Notes: generated by a model not told the origin, from the sequence alone. DNA of 64,000 bases from Natronorubrum halalkaliphilum (GCF_009834785.1 NZ_WUYX01000019.1:1-64000), one strand, 5' to 3'. Positions 34,742-44,215 are shown, numbered from the stretch's first letter. A program made the numbers and translations.

Positions 34742-35815
34742 ATGGTCCTGCGATGTTCGCTGCTCGGGCACGACTACGGCGAGTCCGAAGTCGAACGCGA
34801 GCGCGAAGAACGGGGCAGCGAAGTCGTCCTCACCGTCCAGGAGTACGAAGAGTGTGTCCGCTGTGGCGATCGTAACGTCATCAGCGAGAACACCGAAGTG
34901 ACGAGTCTCTCCGCCGAGACGGACGGCGACTCGCTCCCCAACGAGTCCGACCCCGAGCCCGATACGACTGACACGGCCGACGCTGATACCCCTGACATCA
35001 GCGCCGCCGAACCAACCCCCGAGGCGGCCGGCGAAGCTGATACCGACGCCGGCGCCGACGGTGACGCCGATGACGCCGATGACGCCGAATTCATCGACGC
35101 CGACGACGGTGACGACGACGCGGAATTTATCGACGACGATGTCGACGAATCGACGCCCGCGACGGGCGATACCAAGTCGGTCGAGTCCACCGGCGACCTC
35201 GACGTCCCGACCGACGACACCGGCGAACCGGTAACCGACGACGGCGAAATCCTCGATGACGACGAGACGGGCCGCGACCGTGACCGCGAACACGGGGAGT
35301 GGCCCGAATCGGAAGACGTCGGCCCACCCGTCGGTGCGAAAAACGACCCGGCCAAATGGCCGGACGACGACGAACCCGCCAGTGACGAGGCGGACACGGC
35401 CGACGACACCCCACTGACAGCCGACCCCGAGCAAGACGACGCCGAAGTCACGGACGACGCAGTCGTCCTCGAGGACAACATCGGATCCGATGAAACGGGG
35501 GAATCGACGGCCGCTGCCGACGCCAGATCGGTCACCACGCAGCCGCCGAACCCGGCCGATGGTCGAGACGAACGCCGGGACGAGGCTACTGCTGAGTCCG
35601 CCGCCTCTCAAACCGACTCCGGTACCGGTATCAAACGGGCGAGTACGGCACCCTCGCCCGGTGAGAGCGGCGGGACGCCGAGCGAGGACGTCCCCTCCGA
35701 GTTCTACTGCCCGCAGTGTGAGTTCGTCGCCGCCGGCAATCGCGGTTCGCTTCGCGCTGGCGATATCTGCCCCGAATGCCGAAAGGGGTATCTCGGCGAA
35801 CGAGAACGGCGATAG
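34742..35815 (+). CDS. DUF7093 family protein: two zinc modules joined by an acidic linker
   Basis: A 357-residue haloarchaeal protein. The N-terminal 60 residues hold CSLLGHDYG and ECVRCGDR, and the C-terminus holds YCPQCEFV and ICPECRKGYLG: two separate Cys-based zinc sites. Between them is about 240 residues of Asp/Glu/Ala/Ser low-complexity sequence, expected to be disordered. The function is unknown; zinc-ribbon pairs of this sort often bind nucleic acid or protein. The reading frame extends far upstream to 33590 but only because the opposite-strand gene keeps it open. Confidence 0.82.
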   Translation: MVLRCSLLGHDYGESEVEREREERGSEVVLTVQEYEECVRCGDRNVISENTEVTSLSAETDGDSLPNESDPEPDTTDTADADTPDISAAEPTPEAAGEADTDAGADGDADDADDAEFIDADDGDDDAEFIDDDVDESTPATGDTKSVESTGDLDVPTDDTGEPVTDDGEILDDDETGRDRDREHGEWPESEDVGPPVGAKNDPAKWPDDDEPASDEADTADDTPLTADPEQDDAEVTDDAVVLEDNIGSDETGESTAAADARSVTTQPPNPADGRDERRDEATAESAASQTDSGTGIKRASTAPSPGESGGTPSEDVPSEFYCPQCEFVAAGNRGSLRAGDICPECRKGYLGERERR

Positions 35816-35843
35816 CCTGACGGACCCGGCCGGTTTTCCGCTG

Positions 35844-35867
35844 CTCTGTAACTCTGTAACTCTGTAA
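35844..35867. repeat. Three tandem CTCTGTAA octamers
   Basis: An exact 8-bp unit repeated three times, 28 bp after the DUF7093 stop codon, in a 280-bp intergenic stretch. It is probably slippage-prone spacer DNA. Confidence 0.8.
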
Positions 35868-36095
35868 CCGAGTCGCCGTCCGTTCGCCGGTCGTCGCGGT
35901 CACCGCCGCTCCAATCGGTCACCCAGTTTCGCCTCCTCGCAGACGCTCCATTCACGCGGCCCCTGTCGGCCGCGCCGATCAACGAGCGCCCCGACACGTT
36001 CGACGGCCTGGCCACGCATCCCTCGAGCCGTCTATCGGTCGCACCCAACGTCGGCTATGAAAAGAGGTAAACAGTCCGCCGTGTATCTCCAATCC

Positions 36096-36485
36096 ATGAA
36101 GGAGTACAAGATGCGTCGCGGTGAATATCTCGAAGAGCGAATCCCCGATATGGAAGCGACAGTCGTGGACTACTTCGGTCCCGTCACCGACACCGAGGAG
36201 TACAAGGGAAGCGACCTCTACGTGATCGGTGAACCCGACAACCCGGTCTTCGAGAAGGTCGTCGTCGGAACCGTCGAGTACTCCGGCAAGAAGGACAAAC
36301 TGGGCGTCGAATTTTACGAGCGCGATCCGACCGAACTCGGTCCCGACGAACTCGAGGCCGCCGCCGACGCGGTCGACGCGAAAAACGACTTCCTGCTCGA
36401 GGCAACCGGTCGAGACGCCAAATCCCGTCGAGACTCGATGAAGCGGAAGGTCGAAGACGATCCGGATCACGAGTTTGACGACTGA
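36096..36485 (+). CDS. DUF5611 family protein
   Basis: A 129-residue conserved archaeal DUF5611 protein. The start MKEYKMRRGEYLEE is the characteristic N-terminus, followed by VVDYFGPVTDTEEYKGSDLYV and a Lys-rich acidic tail. The reading frame opens 13 codons earlier at 36057, but a TATA-like AGGTAAAC about 27 bp before the ATG at 36096 and the family N-terminus favour the later start. Function unknown. Confidence 0.88.
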   Translation: MKEYKMRRGEYLEERIPDMEATVVDYFGPVTDTEEYKGSDLYVIGEPDNPVFEKVVVGTVEYSGKKDKLGVEFYERDPTELGPDELEAAADAVDAKNDFLLEATGRDAKSRRDSMKRKVEDDPDHEFDD

Positions 36486-36587
36486 CCGGTTCCGGTAACT
36501 CTGCTGTGCCCTACGTTCGCGCTCGGGAGCGACGGCATTCGTTCGGTTTCGAGAGCGCGATAGGACTGAACAGTGTGTGGTGTGGAA

Positions 36588-36749
36588 CTAGACGGTGCTG
36601 TTACCGGTATCGCTTCCGGCCCCGGTCCGGGTCGCGTTCTCGGTTTCAGTTCCGATTGCTGCACGACGAGTCTCGATTCCGATCTCGACCTCGAGATCGA
36701 AAGCGACGAGCGCAGCCGGTCCAGTTCGGTGCCGAGCTACAGTAGCCAC
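36588..36749 (-). CDS. Candidate small protein (53 aa), leaderless GTG start
   Basis: An open frame from GTG 36749 to TAG at 36588. Upstream is one of the best TATA boxes in the window (ATTAAATAAA, 36771-36780), centred 27 bp from the GTG. The product begins MATVARHR, has an acidic stretch (FDLEVEIGIETRR) and a Thr/Ser/Gly-rich tail. No family is recognised, and the short length means chance cannot be ruled out. It would be co-directional with the lipoprotein gene ending at 36793. Confidence 0.35.
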   Translation of the reverse strand: MATVARHRTGPAALVAFDLEVEIGIETRRAAIGTETENATRTGAGSDTGNSTV

Positions 36750-36770
36750 TGAAAGTGTTTCAAGAAGGGG

Positions 36771-36780
36771 ATTAAATAAA
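36771..36780 (-). promoter_or_regulatory. AT-rich TATA box of the small ORF
   Basis: ATTAAATAAA on the plus strand reads TTTATTTAAT on the minus strand. Its centre lies 27 bp before the GTG at 36749. An imperfect operator-like TGAAA-GTG-TTTCA (36750-36762) lies between the box and the start. Confidence 0.55.
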
Positions 36781-36792
36781 GAAACCGTACTA

Positions 36793-37257
36793 CTAACTAC
36801 TGTCACTATAGTTCTCGTATCGCTCGTGAACGGAGACCAGCCCCGCACCGGTGCTGCGAAACACGATATCAGCGATATCGCCGACTTCGACTTCGTTGAA
36901 ATCCTCTCGGACGAGCGTGGTTCGCCGACAGTCGCCGGTTTCCGGTTCACAGCCTCGTATTCTGAACTCGACCGCCTCGAACTCGCCTCTGAGGCGGTCG
37001 GCGACCGATTCGGAGATGGCGATCGGCTCCCCGTCGTCGATACTGTCGGCGAGCACTTCGTGGATCTCGTCCCGATAGGACGGCCCCGCCTCTGTATCGT
37101 GTTCTCTCACGGCGGCGTAGATCGGTTCGTCGTCGTCCCAGGGGTGGAGCCGGACGTACTTCTGGGTGATTTCGACGCGATCAGCGAGGCCGAGCTGCGC
37201 CGCACAGCCCGCGAGAGCGATCGACGGCAACACAGCGAGGAAGGCACGTCGGTTCAC
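36793..37257 (-). CDS. Lipoprotein, hypothetical
   Basis: A 154-residue exported lipoprotein. The GTG start at 37257 opens VNRRAFLAVLPSIALAGC: twin Arg (NRR), hydrophobic core and an LAGC lipobox with lipidated Cys at 18. The mature part holds two more Cys (RIRGCEPETGDCRR), which may form a disulfide outside the cell. The extension of the frame to 37431 is rejected because it lacks a signal peptide there. No known fold is visible. Confidence 0.7.
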   Translation of the reverse strand: MNRRAFLAVLPSIALAGCAAQLGLADRVEITQKYVRLHPWDDDEPIYAAVREHDTEAGPSYRDEIHEVLADSIDDGEPIAISESVADRLRGEFEAVEFRIRGCEPETGDCRRTTLVREDFNEVEVGDIADIVFRSTGAGLVSVHERYENYSDSS

Positions 37258-37339
37258 TACGTCGGTGGTTTGTGGACGAGCGTCGTGTACTTTTCGCCGA
37301 CTATCGAAACGGCTATTATCAAACCGTGAAAAGCGCCGA

Positions 37340-37513
37340 ATGATGGATATTGCCGCGTTTCTCCTCGCGACGCTGGTCGCCCACATCGGCTTCGCGGTCT
37401 TCGTCGTGGGCCACGCCCGCCTGACGGACACCGACGCCGGAAACTGGCCCTACATCACACTCGCGCTGGGACTCGCGGGTCTCGCCGGCTACTTCTTCTA
37501 CGACGAACGTTAG
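37340..37513 (+). CDS. Small two-helix membrane protein
   Basis: A 57-residue protein with two hydrophobic helices (FLLATLVAHIGFAVFVVGHA and YITLALGLAGLAGYFF) and a short charged end. It begins at ATG 37340; an ATG one codon later is also possible. Function unknown. It lies divergent from the lipoprotein gene, with about 80 bp between their starts. Confidence 0.65.
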   Translation: MMDIAAFLLATLVAHIGFAVFVVGHARLTDTDAGNWPYITLALGLAGLAGYFFYDER

Positions 37514-37597
37514 TGGACACACCTGCCGGTCCCGGCCGTGTCACATCCCCTGGAAACCGAGAAAACGGCCGCCAGCGACGGGTCGATCCGCGATCGA

Positions 37598-39118
37598 TCA
37601 GGCGAGGAAGACGTGTCGCGGCCGGTCAGCCAGGATATCGCGGCCGAACTCGACGGTTTCCGAGAACGCGTCGCTTCGGAAGAACTCCATGGCGTCCTCT
37701 CGAGCGTCCCAGCGGCTGGCGATGAACATATCGTTCTCGTCCTCACGGTTGATCAGCAGGTCGGTCTTGCGGTGGCCGTCCATGTCGGCGAGGAGACCGG
37801 CGACGTCGCCGAAGGTATTGACGAAGTCCTCCCGGTGGTCGGGTTCGACGGTGTAGAACATCCCCATCGTTCCCCAGGAATCGCCGTCGCCGCCGTCGTC
37901 ACCCGCCTGCCGGACGATTTCGGGAAGCTCCGAGAGGAAGCCGGCTGCCGTATCCGCGGCACGTTTGGTCTCCCAGAGGCTGACGATCGCGTTTTCGGCG
38001 TCTTCGCCACCGACTTCGCTCGCCTCGTACACCGCGGTTTTCAGGTGCGTATCGTAGTGGTCGAAGTTCGTTCGCAGGCCGTCGACCTCGTCGAACAACT
38101 CGTCGGAATCGGCCGCGGAGTAGAGCACGACTGCGTGGACGTCCTCGCCGTGTGGCTGGCCGGCATAGACGCCGATATCCTCGAGTTCATCGCGGACGTC
38201 GTCCCCGCCGGCACCGGGCGGGCCGCCTGAATCATCGGTGCCCCCGTGCTCGTGACCGTGGCCGTCGGCCCCGTTTGCATCACCGTGATGTCCCTCCGCG
38301 TGCGGGTGGCCGCCGTCGTCGTCCGTCTCCTCCGCCGGAACGGCCTCACCGGCCATGTACGCGTGGAGGTCCGACGGCGCGAACCGCCGTCCGACGTAGA
38401 ACCGACCGAACTCGGCGTACTTCGAGGTCGACGGGTCGAAACGCATCTCGGCGAGCAGATTCTTGATGTTCGCGGGGTCGTCCGCGAACAGCGAAACGCT
38501 CCACTCGTAGTCGTCGAAGCCGATGCTTCCGGCCGTGATCTGGCTGACCTTGCCGCCGTAGCTGCGGCCGATGTCGCCGTGTGAGCTCATGTGCTCCGAG
38601 CGTTGCTCGAACGGCAGGTCGTACCAGTTCTGCTCCGGCTGGCGGCGCTTTTCCATCGGATAGAAGTTGACGTACTCGGCGTCGGGAATCTGCGGGTAGA
38701 GTTTCTGCTCGAGATACCGAGAGAGGCCGGCGTTTTCGACCTCCTCGTCGTCCTCGAAGTAGGCGTCGCTCACGTAGTCGGAGACCTCCGCGACCGACAC
38801 GTACGAGTCGGTCTGCTCGGCGAACTCGGCGAACGCCGTCTGGTTGAAGCGTCGCTCGAGCTGTTCGACGTCGGCCATCGTCGGCCGGATGTGCATGATA
38901 AGCAGGTCGGTCTCGTGGCCGAGCATGGCGAACGTCCCCGAATCGCCGTCCGCCGCGTCCGCGACTCGCTCGCAGTCAGTGAGGAACGCCACACCCTCCT
39001 CGAGCGCCCGTTCGCGGACGTGATCGGGGGCATCCCGCCACGCATCCCAGTCGATCGTTCGGAAGTCGTGCAGGATATACCAGCCCTCTTTCGTTCGCGG
39101 TGGTGTCCGTCGTTCCAT
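37598..39118 (-). CDS. hemQ: HemQ (coproheme decarboxylase)-antibiotic biosynthesis monooxygenase fusion, PitA-like
   Basis: A 506-residue fusion. Residues 1-240 are the chlorite dismutase-like/HemQ domain: YVNFYPMEKRR holds the catalytic Tyr, and HGDIGRSYGGKVSQITAGSIGFDDYEWSV is the heme-binding stretch. A His/Gly-rich linker (about 255-295, with HPHAEGHH and HGHEHGG) joins an antibiotic-biosynthesis-monooxygenase (ABM) dimeric alpha-beta-barrel domain. The first half makes protoheme by oxidative decarboxylation of coproheme; the ABM half may handle heme or act on reactive products. The fusion is known in haloarchaea as PitA. Start at ATG 39118. Confidence 0.92.
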   Translation of the reverse strand: MERRTPPRTKEGWYILHDFRTIDWDAWRDAPDHVRERALEEGVAFLTDCERVADAADGDSGTFAMLGHETDLLIMHIRPTMADVEQLERRFNQTAFAEFAEQTDSYVSVAEVSDYVSDAYFEDDEEVENAGLSRYLEQKLYPQIPDAEYVNFYPMEKRRQPEQNWYDLPFEQRSEHMSSHGDIGRSYGGKVSQITAGSIGFDDYEWSVSLFADDPANIKNLLAEMRFDPSTSKYAEFGRFYVGRRFAPSDLHAYMAGEAVPAEETDDDGGHPHAEGHHGDANGADGHGHEHGGTDDSGGPPGAGGDDVRDELEDIGVYAGQPHGEDVHAVVLYSAADSDELFDEVDGLRTNFDHYDTHLKTAVYEASEVGGEDAENAIVSLWETKRAADTAAGFLSELPEIVRQAGDDGGDGDSWGTMGMFYTVEPDHREDFVNTFGDVAGLLADMDGHRKTDLLINREDENDMFIASRWDAREDAMEFFRSDAFSETVEFGRDILADRPRHVFLA

Positions 39119-39238
39119 AGCCGACCGTTGGGACGCGACCGATAAGAAGGAACTGTTCTCGGCTGTCCGTCCGTGGCCCCGACTCGAGGTTGCTGGGGAC
39201 CGAAATCCTTTACGTACGCCCGCTTAAACGGGGTTCAC

Positions 39239-39781
39239 ATGCGGAAAAGTGGGCCACCGAAAGGACTCATCGCCTATCTCGTTCTCGAGCTACTCGAAGA
39301 GAAACCGCGGTATGGCTACGAAATTTTAAAGGAGATTCGCGAGATCAGCGGCGGTCACTGGGAGCCTTCTTACGGCTCCGTCTATCCAATCTTGTACAAG
39401 TTCGAGGAGAAGGGCTGGGCCGAACGAATCGAACGCGAGGACGAACCCGATCGGAAGTACTTCGAACTCACCGACGACGGCTACGACGAACTCACGACTC
39501 GTCGCGAAAATTGCACCGAGAATGCGCGGGAGTTCGCCGACGTTATTCTGGGTTTTTTCCACGTCTACGCCGCGTTTTCAACCGACGAACGGTTCGAGAT
39601 TCCCGAGATAGCGGGCGAGTGGCAGTTCGACGAGACGTTCAGCGCGTGGATCGTCGAACAGGTGGTTCGCCATCACGAGCACTATTTCGACAGCGAATTC
39701 GAGCGCATCGAGGCGACGCCGGCGGAGTTTTACGACCGACACGATGTCGACGACGTCGGTGGCGACGCGGACGACGAATAG
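39239..39781 (+). CDS. PadR family transcriptional regulator
   Basis: A 180-residue PadR regulator. The winged-helix N-terminus LIAYLVLELLEEKPRYGYEILKEI is near-canonical, with the wing GSVYPILYKFEEKGW and the C-terminal dimerisation helix. Start at ATG 39239 follows a CCTTTACG box (39207-39214) by 28 bp. It is divergent from the hemQ/pitA fusion with about 120 bp between starts, so regulation of heme synthesis by this protein is a reasonable hypothesis. Confidence 0.88.
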   Translation: MRKSGPPKGLIAYLVLELLEEKPRYGYEILKEIREISGGHWEPSYGSVYPILYKFEEKGWAERIEREDEPDRKYFELTDDGYDELTTRRENCTENAREFADVILGFFHVYAAFSTDERFEIPEIAGEWQFDETFSAWIVEQVVRHHEHYFDSEFERIEATPAEFYDRHDVDDVGGDADDE

Positions 39782-39885
39782 GGTCCCGGCCCACCGTTTT
39801 GACGTATCGTCCTCGCGTATCAACGTTCGGACGAGGGTCGACTTTTCTCTCTCTGAGACGGAATCGCGGCCGATAGTAGGCGAAA

Positions 39886-41709
39886 CTAGAGCAGGAAGGG
39901 CAGGAACAGCATCACGAGGAAGCTGATGAGCATCGTCAGCCCGATCGTCGTCGTGACCGTCCGGACGTGGCCGCGGTTCGTTTCGAACGGCAGCCGCGAG
40001 ACGACCGCCTCGGTGCTCGTCCGGAGGATATGGCCGCCGTCGAGCGGGAACGCCGGAATGCAGTTGAAAAAGCCCAGTTGGACGTTGATCCAGCCGGTCC
40101 AGAACAGGATGTTCGCGAGGATGAAGACGGTGCTATCACCGAGTGCCGCAAGCGAGCCCTGCACTTCGTAGAAGTTCTCGACACCGCCGGTGAAGCCGGC
40201 GAAGTTGAACGGTAGTAGCCCGATAACGCCGATAACTGGCAGCAGGATCGACAGACCGATCTTGCCGAAGAAGGAGTCGGTCACCGCGCCGTAACTCCCC
40301 CCGTCACCGCCGAGAATGGCCAGGTACTCTTCGGCGGGATACAGTTGGACGCCGATATCGCTCACTTCGAAGCCGGACGTACCGGGATTACCGAAGATAC
40401 CGAGGAAGCCGGAATCCTGTCGCGGGTGATCGTCGAGCGTTACGTCGTACTCCTCGCGTTCGTCGCCGAAGTAGCCAGCGACGGTAACCTCCTGGCCGGC
40501 ATCGGTCTCCTGTAGCAGCGACTCGAGATCACTATAGGTCTGCGTTCGTTCACCGTCGAAGGACGTGATCACGAACGTCTCGTCGGTCGGGCCAGTCGCC
40601 GCCTCGAGCGGCCCGTCTTCCGTGACGTCGACGGCGGCACCGATCGACGCCTCGCGCTCGAACTGGTCCCCGTTGCGTTCGATCGTCAGCGTGACGCGTT
40701 CGTCGCCGCCGACGGCCTCGAAGAAGCCGCGTTCGGTCGCGATCGACTGATCGTTGACCGAGATGATCCTGTCACCGACGTCCAGCCCCGCGGGGCCGTT
40801 CGCCATCGTCGCGGTCACGAGCAGCGATCGCTCGACTGCCGTGGTTTCCTCGCCGTTGAGTTCGAGTTCGACCTGCTCTCCGTCCGCGGCCTCGAGACGG
40901 TCGGCGAGGTCGCCGTTGGTCTCGACCGTCGCGCCGTTGACGGCGGTAATGCGGTCGTTGGGTTCGATATCAGCGTTTGCGGCGGGCGAGTTGGGTGCAA
41001 TACCGCCGACCGCAGCCCCCGAGGCGACGCCGATCGAGCCGACGATCGGTCCGAAAAGCAGTGCGAAGACGATGATCGTCACGGCGAAGTTGTTGGTCAC
41101 GCCGGCAGCGAACATCCGCGTTTGGCCGCCTCGAGAGGCGTTCTTGCTGCTTTCCTGATCGGGCTCGACGAACGCGCCAAACGGAATAATCGCGAGCATG
41201 GCGACGCCCATCGAGTTGATGCCGATATCCTCGACGCGACAGAGGAGGCCGTGGCCGCCCTCGTGGACGACCAGTCCGACGAGGAGGCCGACGACGATAC
41301 CGGGCGTCGCGGATAGCGGAAGAAAGTCGTTAACGCCGGGGAACGGCACGACGTTGCGAGGTTGCTGGACGCCCCCGGAGGGTTGTGGTGACGAAATCGC
41401 GGAGATCGCCGCGAGGAGAAGAACCACGAACATCGTAACCATCACGACGATGGCGATGCCGACGCCGAGGTTCGCCCACGCTCGCCAGAACCGCTTTGGC
41501 TTCGAGAGGCGGTCGAGGAACTCCCGACCGCGTTTCGTGTGGAACGTAAGAATCGGGCCCTGCGTCCCGACGTACTCCGGTAAGAGATCCGCGCGGCGAA
41601 GTGCAATAATCCCGAACCAGTAGACGAGTAGGCCGATAACAGCCCACGTAAGCGTCTCCGAGCCGTAGAGTTCGGGAACCGAGACGACAGCGGGAGAGCC
41701 GTAATCCAT
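39886..41709 (-). CDS. Site-2-type membrane metalloprotease with PDZ domains
   Basis: A 607-residue intramembrane protease of the M50 family. HEGGH at 149-153 is the zinc motif and CIPAFPLDGGH near residue 550 is the second metal motif. Two PDZ-like regions lie between about 230 and 420 (VGGIAPNSPAANADIEPND and NGPAGLDVGDRIISVND). About six to seven helices flank them. Family members cut transmembrane proteins in regulated intramembrane proteolysis. Its target is unknown. Start at ATG 41709. Confidence 0.92.
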   Translation of the reverse strand: MDYGSPAVVSVPELYGSETLTWAVIGLLVYWFGIIALRRADLLPEYVGTQGPILTFHTKRGREFLDRLSKPKRFWRAWANLGVGIAIVVMVTMFVVLLLAAISAISSPQPSGGVQQPRNVVPFPGVNDFLPLSATPGIVVGLLVGLVVHEGGHGLLCRVEDIGINSMGVAMLAIIPFGAFVEPDQESSKNASRGGQTRMFAAGVTNNFAVTIIVFALLFGPIVGSIGVASGAAVGGIAPNSPAANADIEPNDRITAVNGATVETNGDLADRLEAADGEQVELELNGEETTAVERSLLVTATMANGPAGLDVGDRIISVNDQSIATERGFFEAVGGDERVTLTIERNGDQFEREASIGAAVDVTEDGPLEAATGPTDETFVITSFDGERTQTYSDLESLLQETDAGQEVTVAGYFGDEREEYDVTLDDHPRQDSGFLGIFGNPGTSGFEVSDIGVQLYPAEEYLAILGGDGGSYGAVTDSFFGKIGLSILLPVIGVIGLLPFNFAGFTGGVENFYEVQGSLAALGDSTVFILANILFWTGWINVQLGFFNCIPAFPLDGGHILRTSTEAVVSRLPFETNRGHVRTVTTTIGLTMLISFLVMLFLPFLL

Positions 41710-41792
41710 CGATCGTATTTCCGGGGGGCGTTCTCAAAGGGCTTTTGTCTATCCTGCCGACCGAACGGCGGGTTCAGTACCGCCGTTCTCGC

Positions 41793-43490
41793 TCATCGTT
41801 CACGACGCAGTCGGGCGACGACGAACTCGCGATCGACCTTCGCGAGGAACGACCCGAGCTTCGGGCCCTGCTCCTCGTCGAAGAAAAGCCGGTAGCCCGC
41901 ACTGAAGAAGTCACCGACGTCGATGTCGTGACGCCGTGCCGTTTCGTAGATCTCGCTCTGAATCTCCTCGGGCTCGTGACCCGCTTCGATGAACGCCGCG
42001 AGTTCGTCGAGGGCATCCTCGGTCGCCGCGTCGAACTCGTGGTCCGGAATCTCGGTTCGCTTGAGTTCGTAGTCGAACTCGTTTTCGGTCCGCCGCGCCC
42101 AGTTGCGGGCCTGTTCGACGCGCTCGAGTGCACCCTCGACCGCCCACTCGGGGGCGTCCTCGGGAATATGGCCCTCGCGCCGGGCGATTTCCTCGCGCAG
42201 ATCGGGGTCGTCGGTCATGCCGAGAACGGCGGCGAAGGTGTAGGGCAGTCGAACCCGCTCGGCTTTCGGCTCGCCCACGACGAGCGGGTAGACTCGTTTC
42301 GCGAAGGCCGTCTCGTCCTCGCTGGCCTCGATCTCGTCGAAGTAGATCGCCTCGAGGCGGTCGAACTCGTCGACCAACTGGTCTAAGCGTTCAATGCTGA
42401 AGTCCCGGGCCTTCGCGGGATCTTTTGCGAAGAAATAGCGCAGGACTTCGGGCTCTAACAGTTCGAGCACGTCCGAGACGAGGATGACGTTTCCTTCCGA
42501 GGAGGAAAACGGCTCGCCCTCGAGGGTGAACCACTCGTAGACCATCGGAACGGGCGGCTCGTTGTCGAAGACGTTGCGCGCGACGTCCTGGCCGCTGGGC
42601 CAGGAGCCTTCGGCGTGGTCCTTGCCGAAGGGCTCGAAGTCGACGCCGAGTACCTGCCACTGGGCGGGCCACTCGAAGCGCCAGGGCATCTTCCCCTCGC
42701 GCAGGGTCGCGGTGCCCTCGTGACCGCAGCCGTCGATCGTCTGGTCGCCGGCGTCCATATCGGTACATCTGTAGTCGACGGTTCCCGCTTCGCCGGTGTC
42801 TAAATCGACGCCGGTCACCGTTTCCGTGATCTTCCCACACGCCTCACAGATCGGATTGAACGGAACGTAGTCCGCGTCGACCTTGTCCTGGTACTCGGCG
42901 AGCACCTCGCGTGCGCGATCTCGGTTTTCGAGGACGAAGCGGGTGACGTCCTCGAGGTCGCCGTTCTCGTACAGTTCCGTGTTCGAGAGCAGTTCGATCG
43001 GGACGTCGACGGCGTCTGCGCTGTCCTGAATGATCGTGGAGAAGTGATCGCCGTAAGAATCACAGCAGCCGAAGGGGTCCGGAATGTCCGTGTACGGTGC
43101 GCCGAGGTTTCGGCCGAGCGCGCCCGCGTCGACCTCGCCGAGATCGACGAGGTTCCCCTCGAGATCACAGAGCGTCCGCGGCAGTCCTCGCAGCGGATCG
43201 CGGTCGTCCGCGGTAAAGACCTGCCGGACCTCGTGACCGCGATCGCGAAGAACTTCGGCGACGTAGTAGCCCCGCATGATCTCGTTGACGTTTCCCAGGT
43301 GGGGCACGCCCGACGGGGAGATACCGCCCTTGACGACGATCGGTTCGTCGGGGTCGCGGGCCTCCACTCGATCCGCGACGGTGTCCGCCCAGAAGGCGTG
43401 ACGAGCGTCGTCGCCGTCCTCACGCTGGAGCGTGTAGGGACTGACGGTGCCGTCGTCTGCGTCGGCGTCTCCGTCGTGTTCGGTACTCAT
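41793..43490 (-). CDS. lysS: Class I lysyl-tRNA synthetase
   Basis: A 565-residue class I LysRS, the archaeal type unrelated to the bacterial class II enzyme. The HIGH-like motif is PSGVPHLGN at about 53, and the KMSKS-like loop is FSSSEGN. A zinc-binding Cys cluster lies in CEACGKI and YRCTD with GCGHEG. It charges tRNA-Lys in the cytoplasm. Its ATG overlaps the pyrH stop by 4 bp (ATGA), which implies translational coupling. Confidence 0.96.
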   Translation of the reverse strand: MSTEHDGDADADDGTVSPYTLQREDGDDARHAFWADTVADRVEARDPDEPIVVKGGISPSGVPHLGNVNEIMRGYYVAEVLRDRGHEVRQVFTADDRDPLRGLPRTLCDLEGNLVDLGEVDAGALGRNLGAPYTDIPDPFGCCDSYGDHFSTIIQDSADAVDVPIELLSNTELYENGDLEDVTRFVLENRDRAREVLAEYQDKVDADYVPFNPICEACGKITETVTGVDLDTGEAGTVDYRCTDMDAGDQTIDGCGHEGTATLREGKMPWRFEWPAQWQVLGVDFEPFGKDHAEGSWPSGQDVARNVFDNEPPVPMVYEWFTLEGEPFSSSEGNVILVSDVLELLEPEVLRYFFAKDPAKARDFSIERLDQLVDEFDRLEAIYFDEIEASEDETAFAKRVYPLVVGEPKAERVRLPYTFAAVLGMTDDPDLREEIARREGHIPEDAPEWAVEGALERVEQARNWARRTENEFDYELKRTEIPDHEFDAATEDALDELAAFIEAGHEPEEIQSEIYETARRHDIDVGDFFSAGYRLFFDEEQGPKLGSFLAKVDREFVVARLRRER

Positions 43491-44212
43491 TGCTCGTCGT
43501 CGGCCCAGTAGGTCGGTTCCTCGCCGACGCCCGCCGGAATGACGTCGGTGCCGTCGTGGTCACCGTGGCGAACGGCACGCGAGATTCGGTCCGGATCGGT
43601 GCCGTCGAGGACGATCGTTCGCATCCCCGAGCGCTGGATGATCTTCGCCGCCAGCAGATCGACGGGTGCCGAGGCACCGGCGTTCATCTCGAGGCCGGCG
43701 ATGACGTCGACGAGTTCGGTCGCGCTGAGTTCGTCGTATTTCGTCGCGTCGGCCGCTTCGTTGGGATCGTCGCTGTAGACGCCGGGGACGCTCGTCGCGT
43801 AGACGAGCAGGTCGGCGTCGACGTACTCCGCGAGGGCCGCGCCGACGGCGTCGGTCGTCTGGGCCGGCGCGACGCCGCCCATGACCGATATTCCGCCGCG
43901 CCGGAGCGCCTCGCGGGCGTCCTCGTAGTCCGCGGCCGGCGCGGTGACGGAATCCTCGCCCAGTGCGGCGATCAACAGCCGTGCGTTGAGCCGGGTGACG
44001 TCGATACCCAGCTGATCGAGTTCGATCTCGTTTGCCCCCAGATCGCGAGCGGCGCTGATGTACTCACGAGCGACGCCGCCGCCCCCGACGACGGCACCGA
44101 CGCGACAGCCGTCCGCGACGAGGTCTTCGACGACGGCCGCGTGTTCGGCAACCCGATCCGCACCGGGCTCGGGGACGAGCACGCTTCCGCCGATAGAGAC
44201 GACCACTTTCAT
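43487..44212 (-). CDS. pyrH: UMP kinase
   Basis: A 241-residue amino-acid-kinase-fold enzyme that phosphorylates UMP. The N-terminus MKVVVSIGGSVL is the glycine loop; VGGGGVAREYI, GIDVTRLNA and TDADLLVYATSVPGVYSDDP-type segments follow. The open frame continues upstream to 44782, but the family start is the ATG at 44212, and a promoter and palindrome sit immediately before it. It is translated together with lysS. Confidence 0.95.
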   Translation of the reverse strand: MKVVVSIGGSVLVPEPGADRVAEHAAVVEDLVADGCRVGAVVGGGGVAREYISAARDLGANEIELDQLGIDVTRLNARLLIAALGEDSVTAPAADYEDAREALRRGGISVMGGVAPAQTTDAVGAALAEYVDADLLVYATSVPGVYSDDPNEAADATKYDELSATELVDVIAGLEMNAGASAPVDLLAAKIIQRSGMRTIVLDGTDPDRISRAVRHGDHDGTDVIPAGVGEEPTYWADDEQ

Positions 44213-44215
44213 GCT

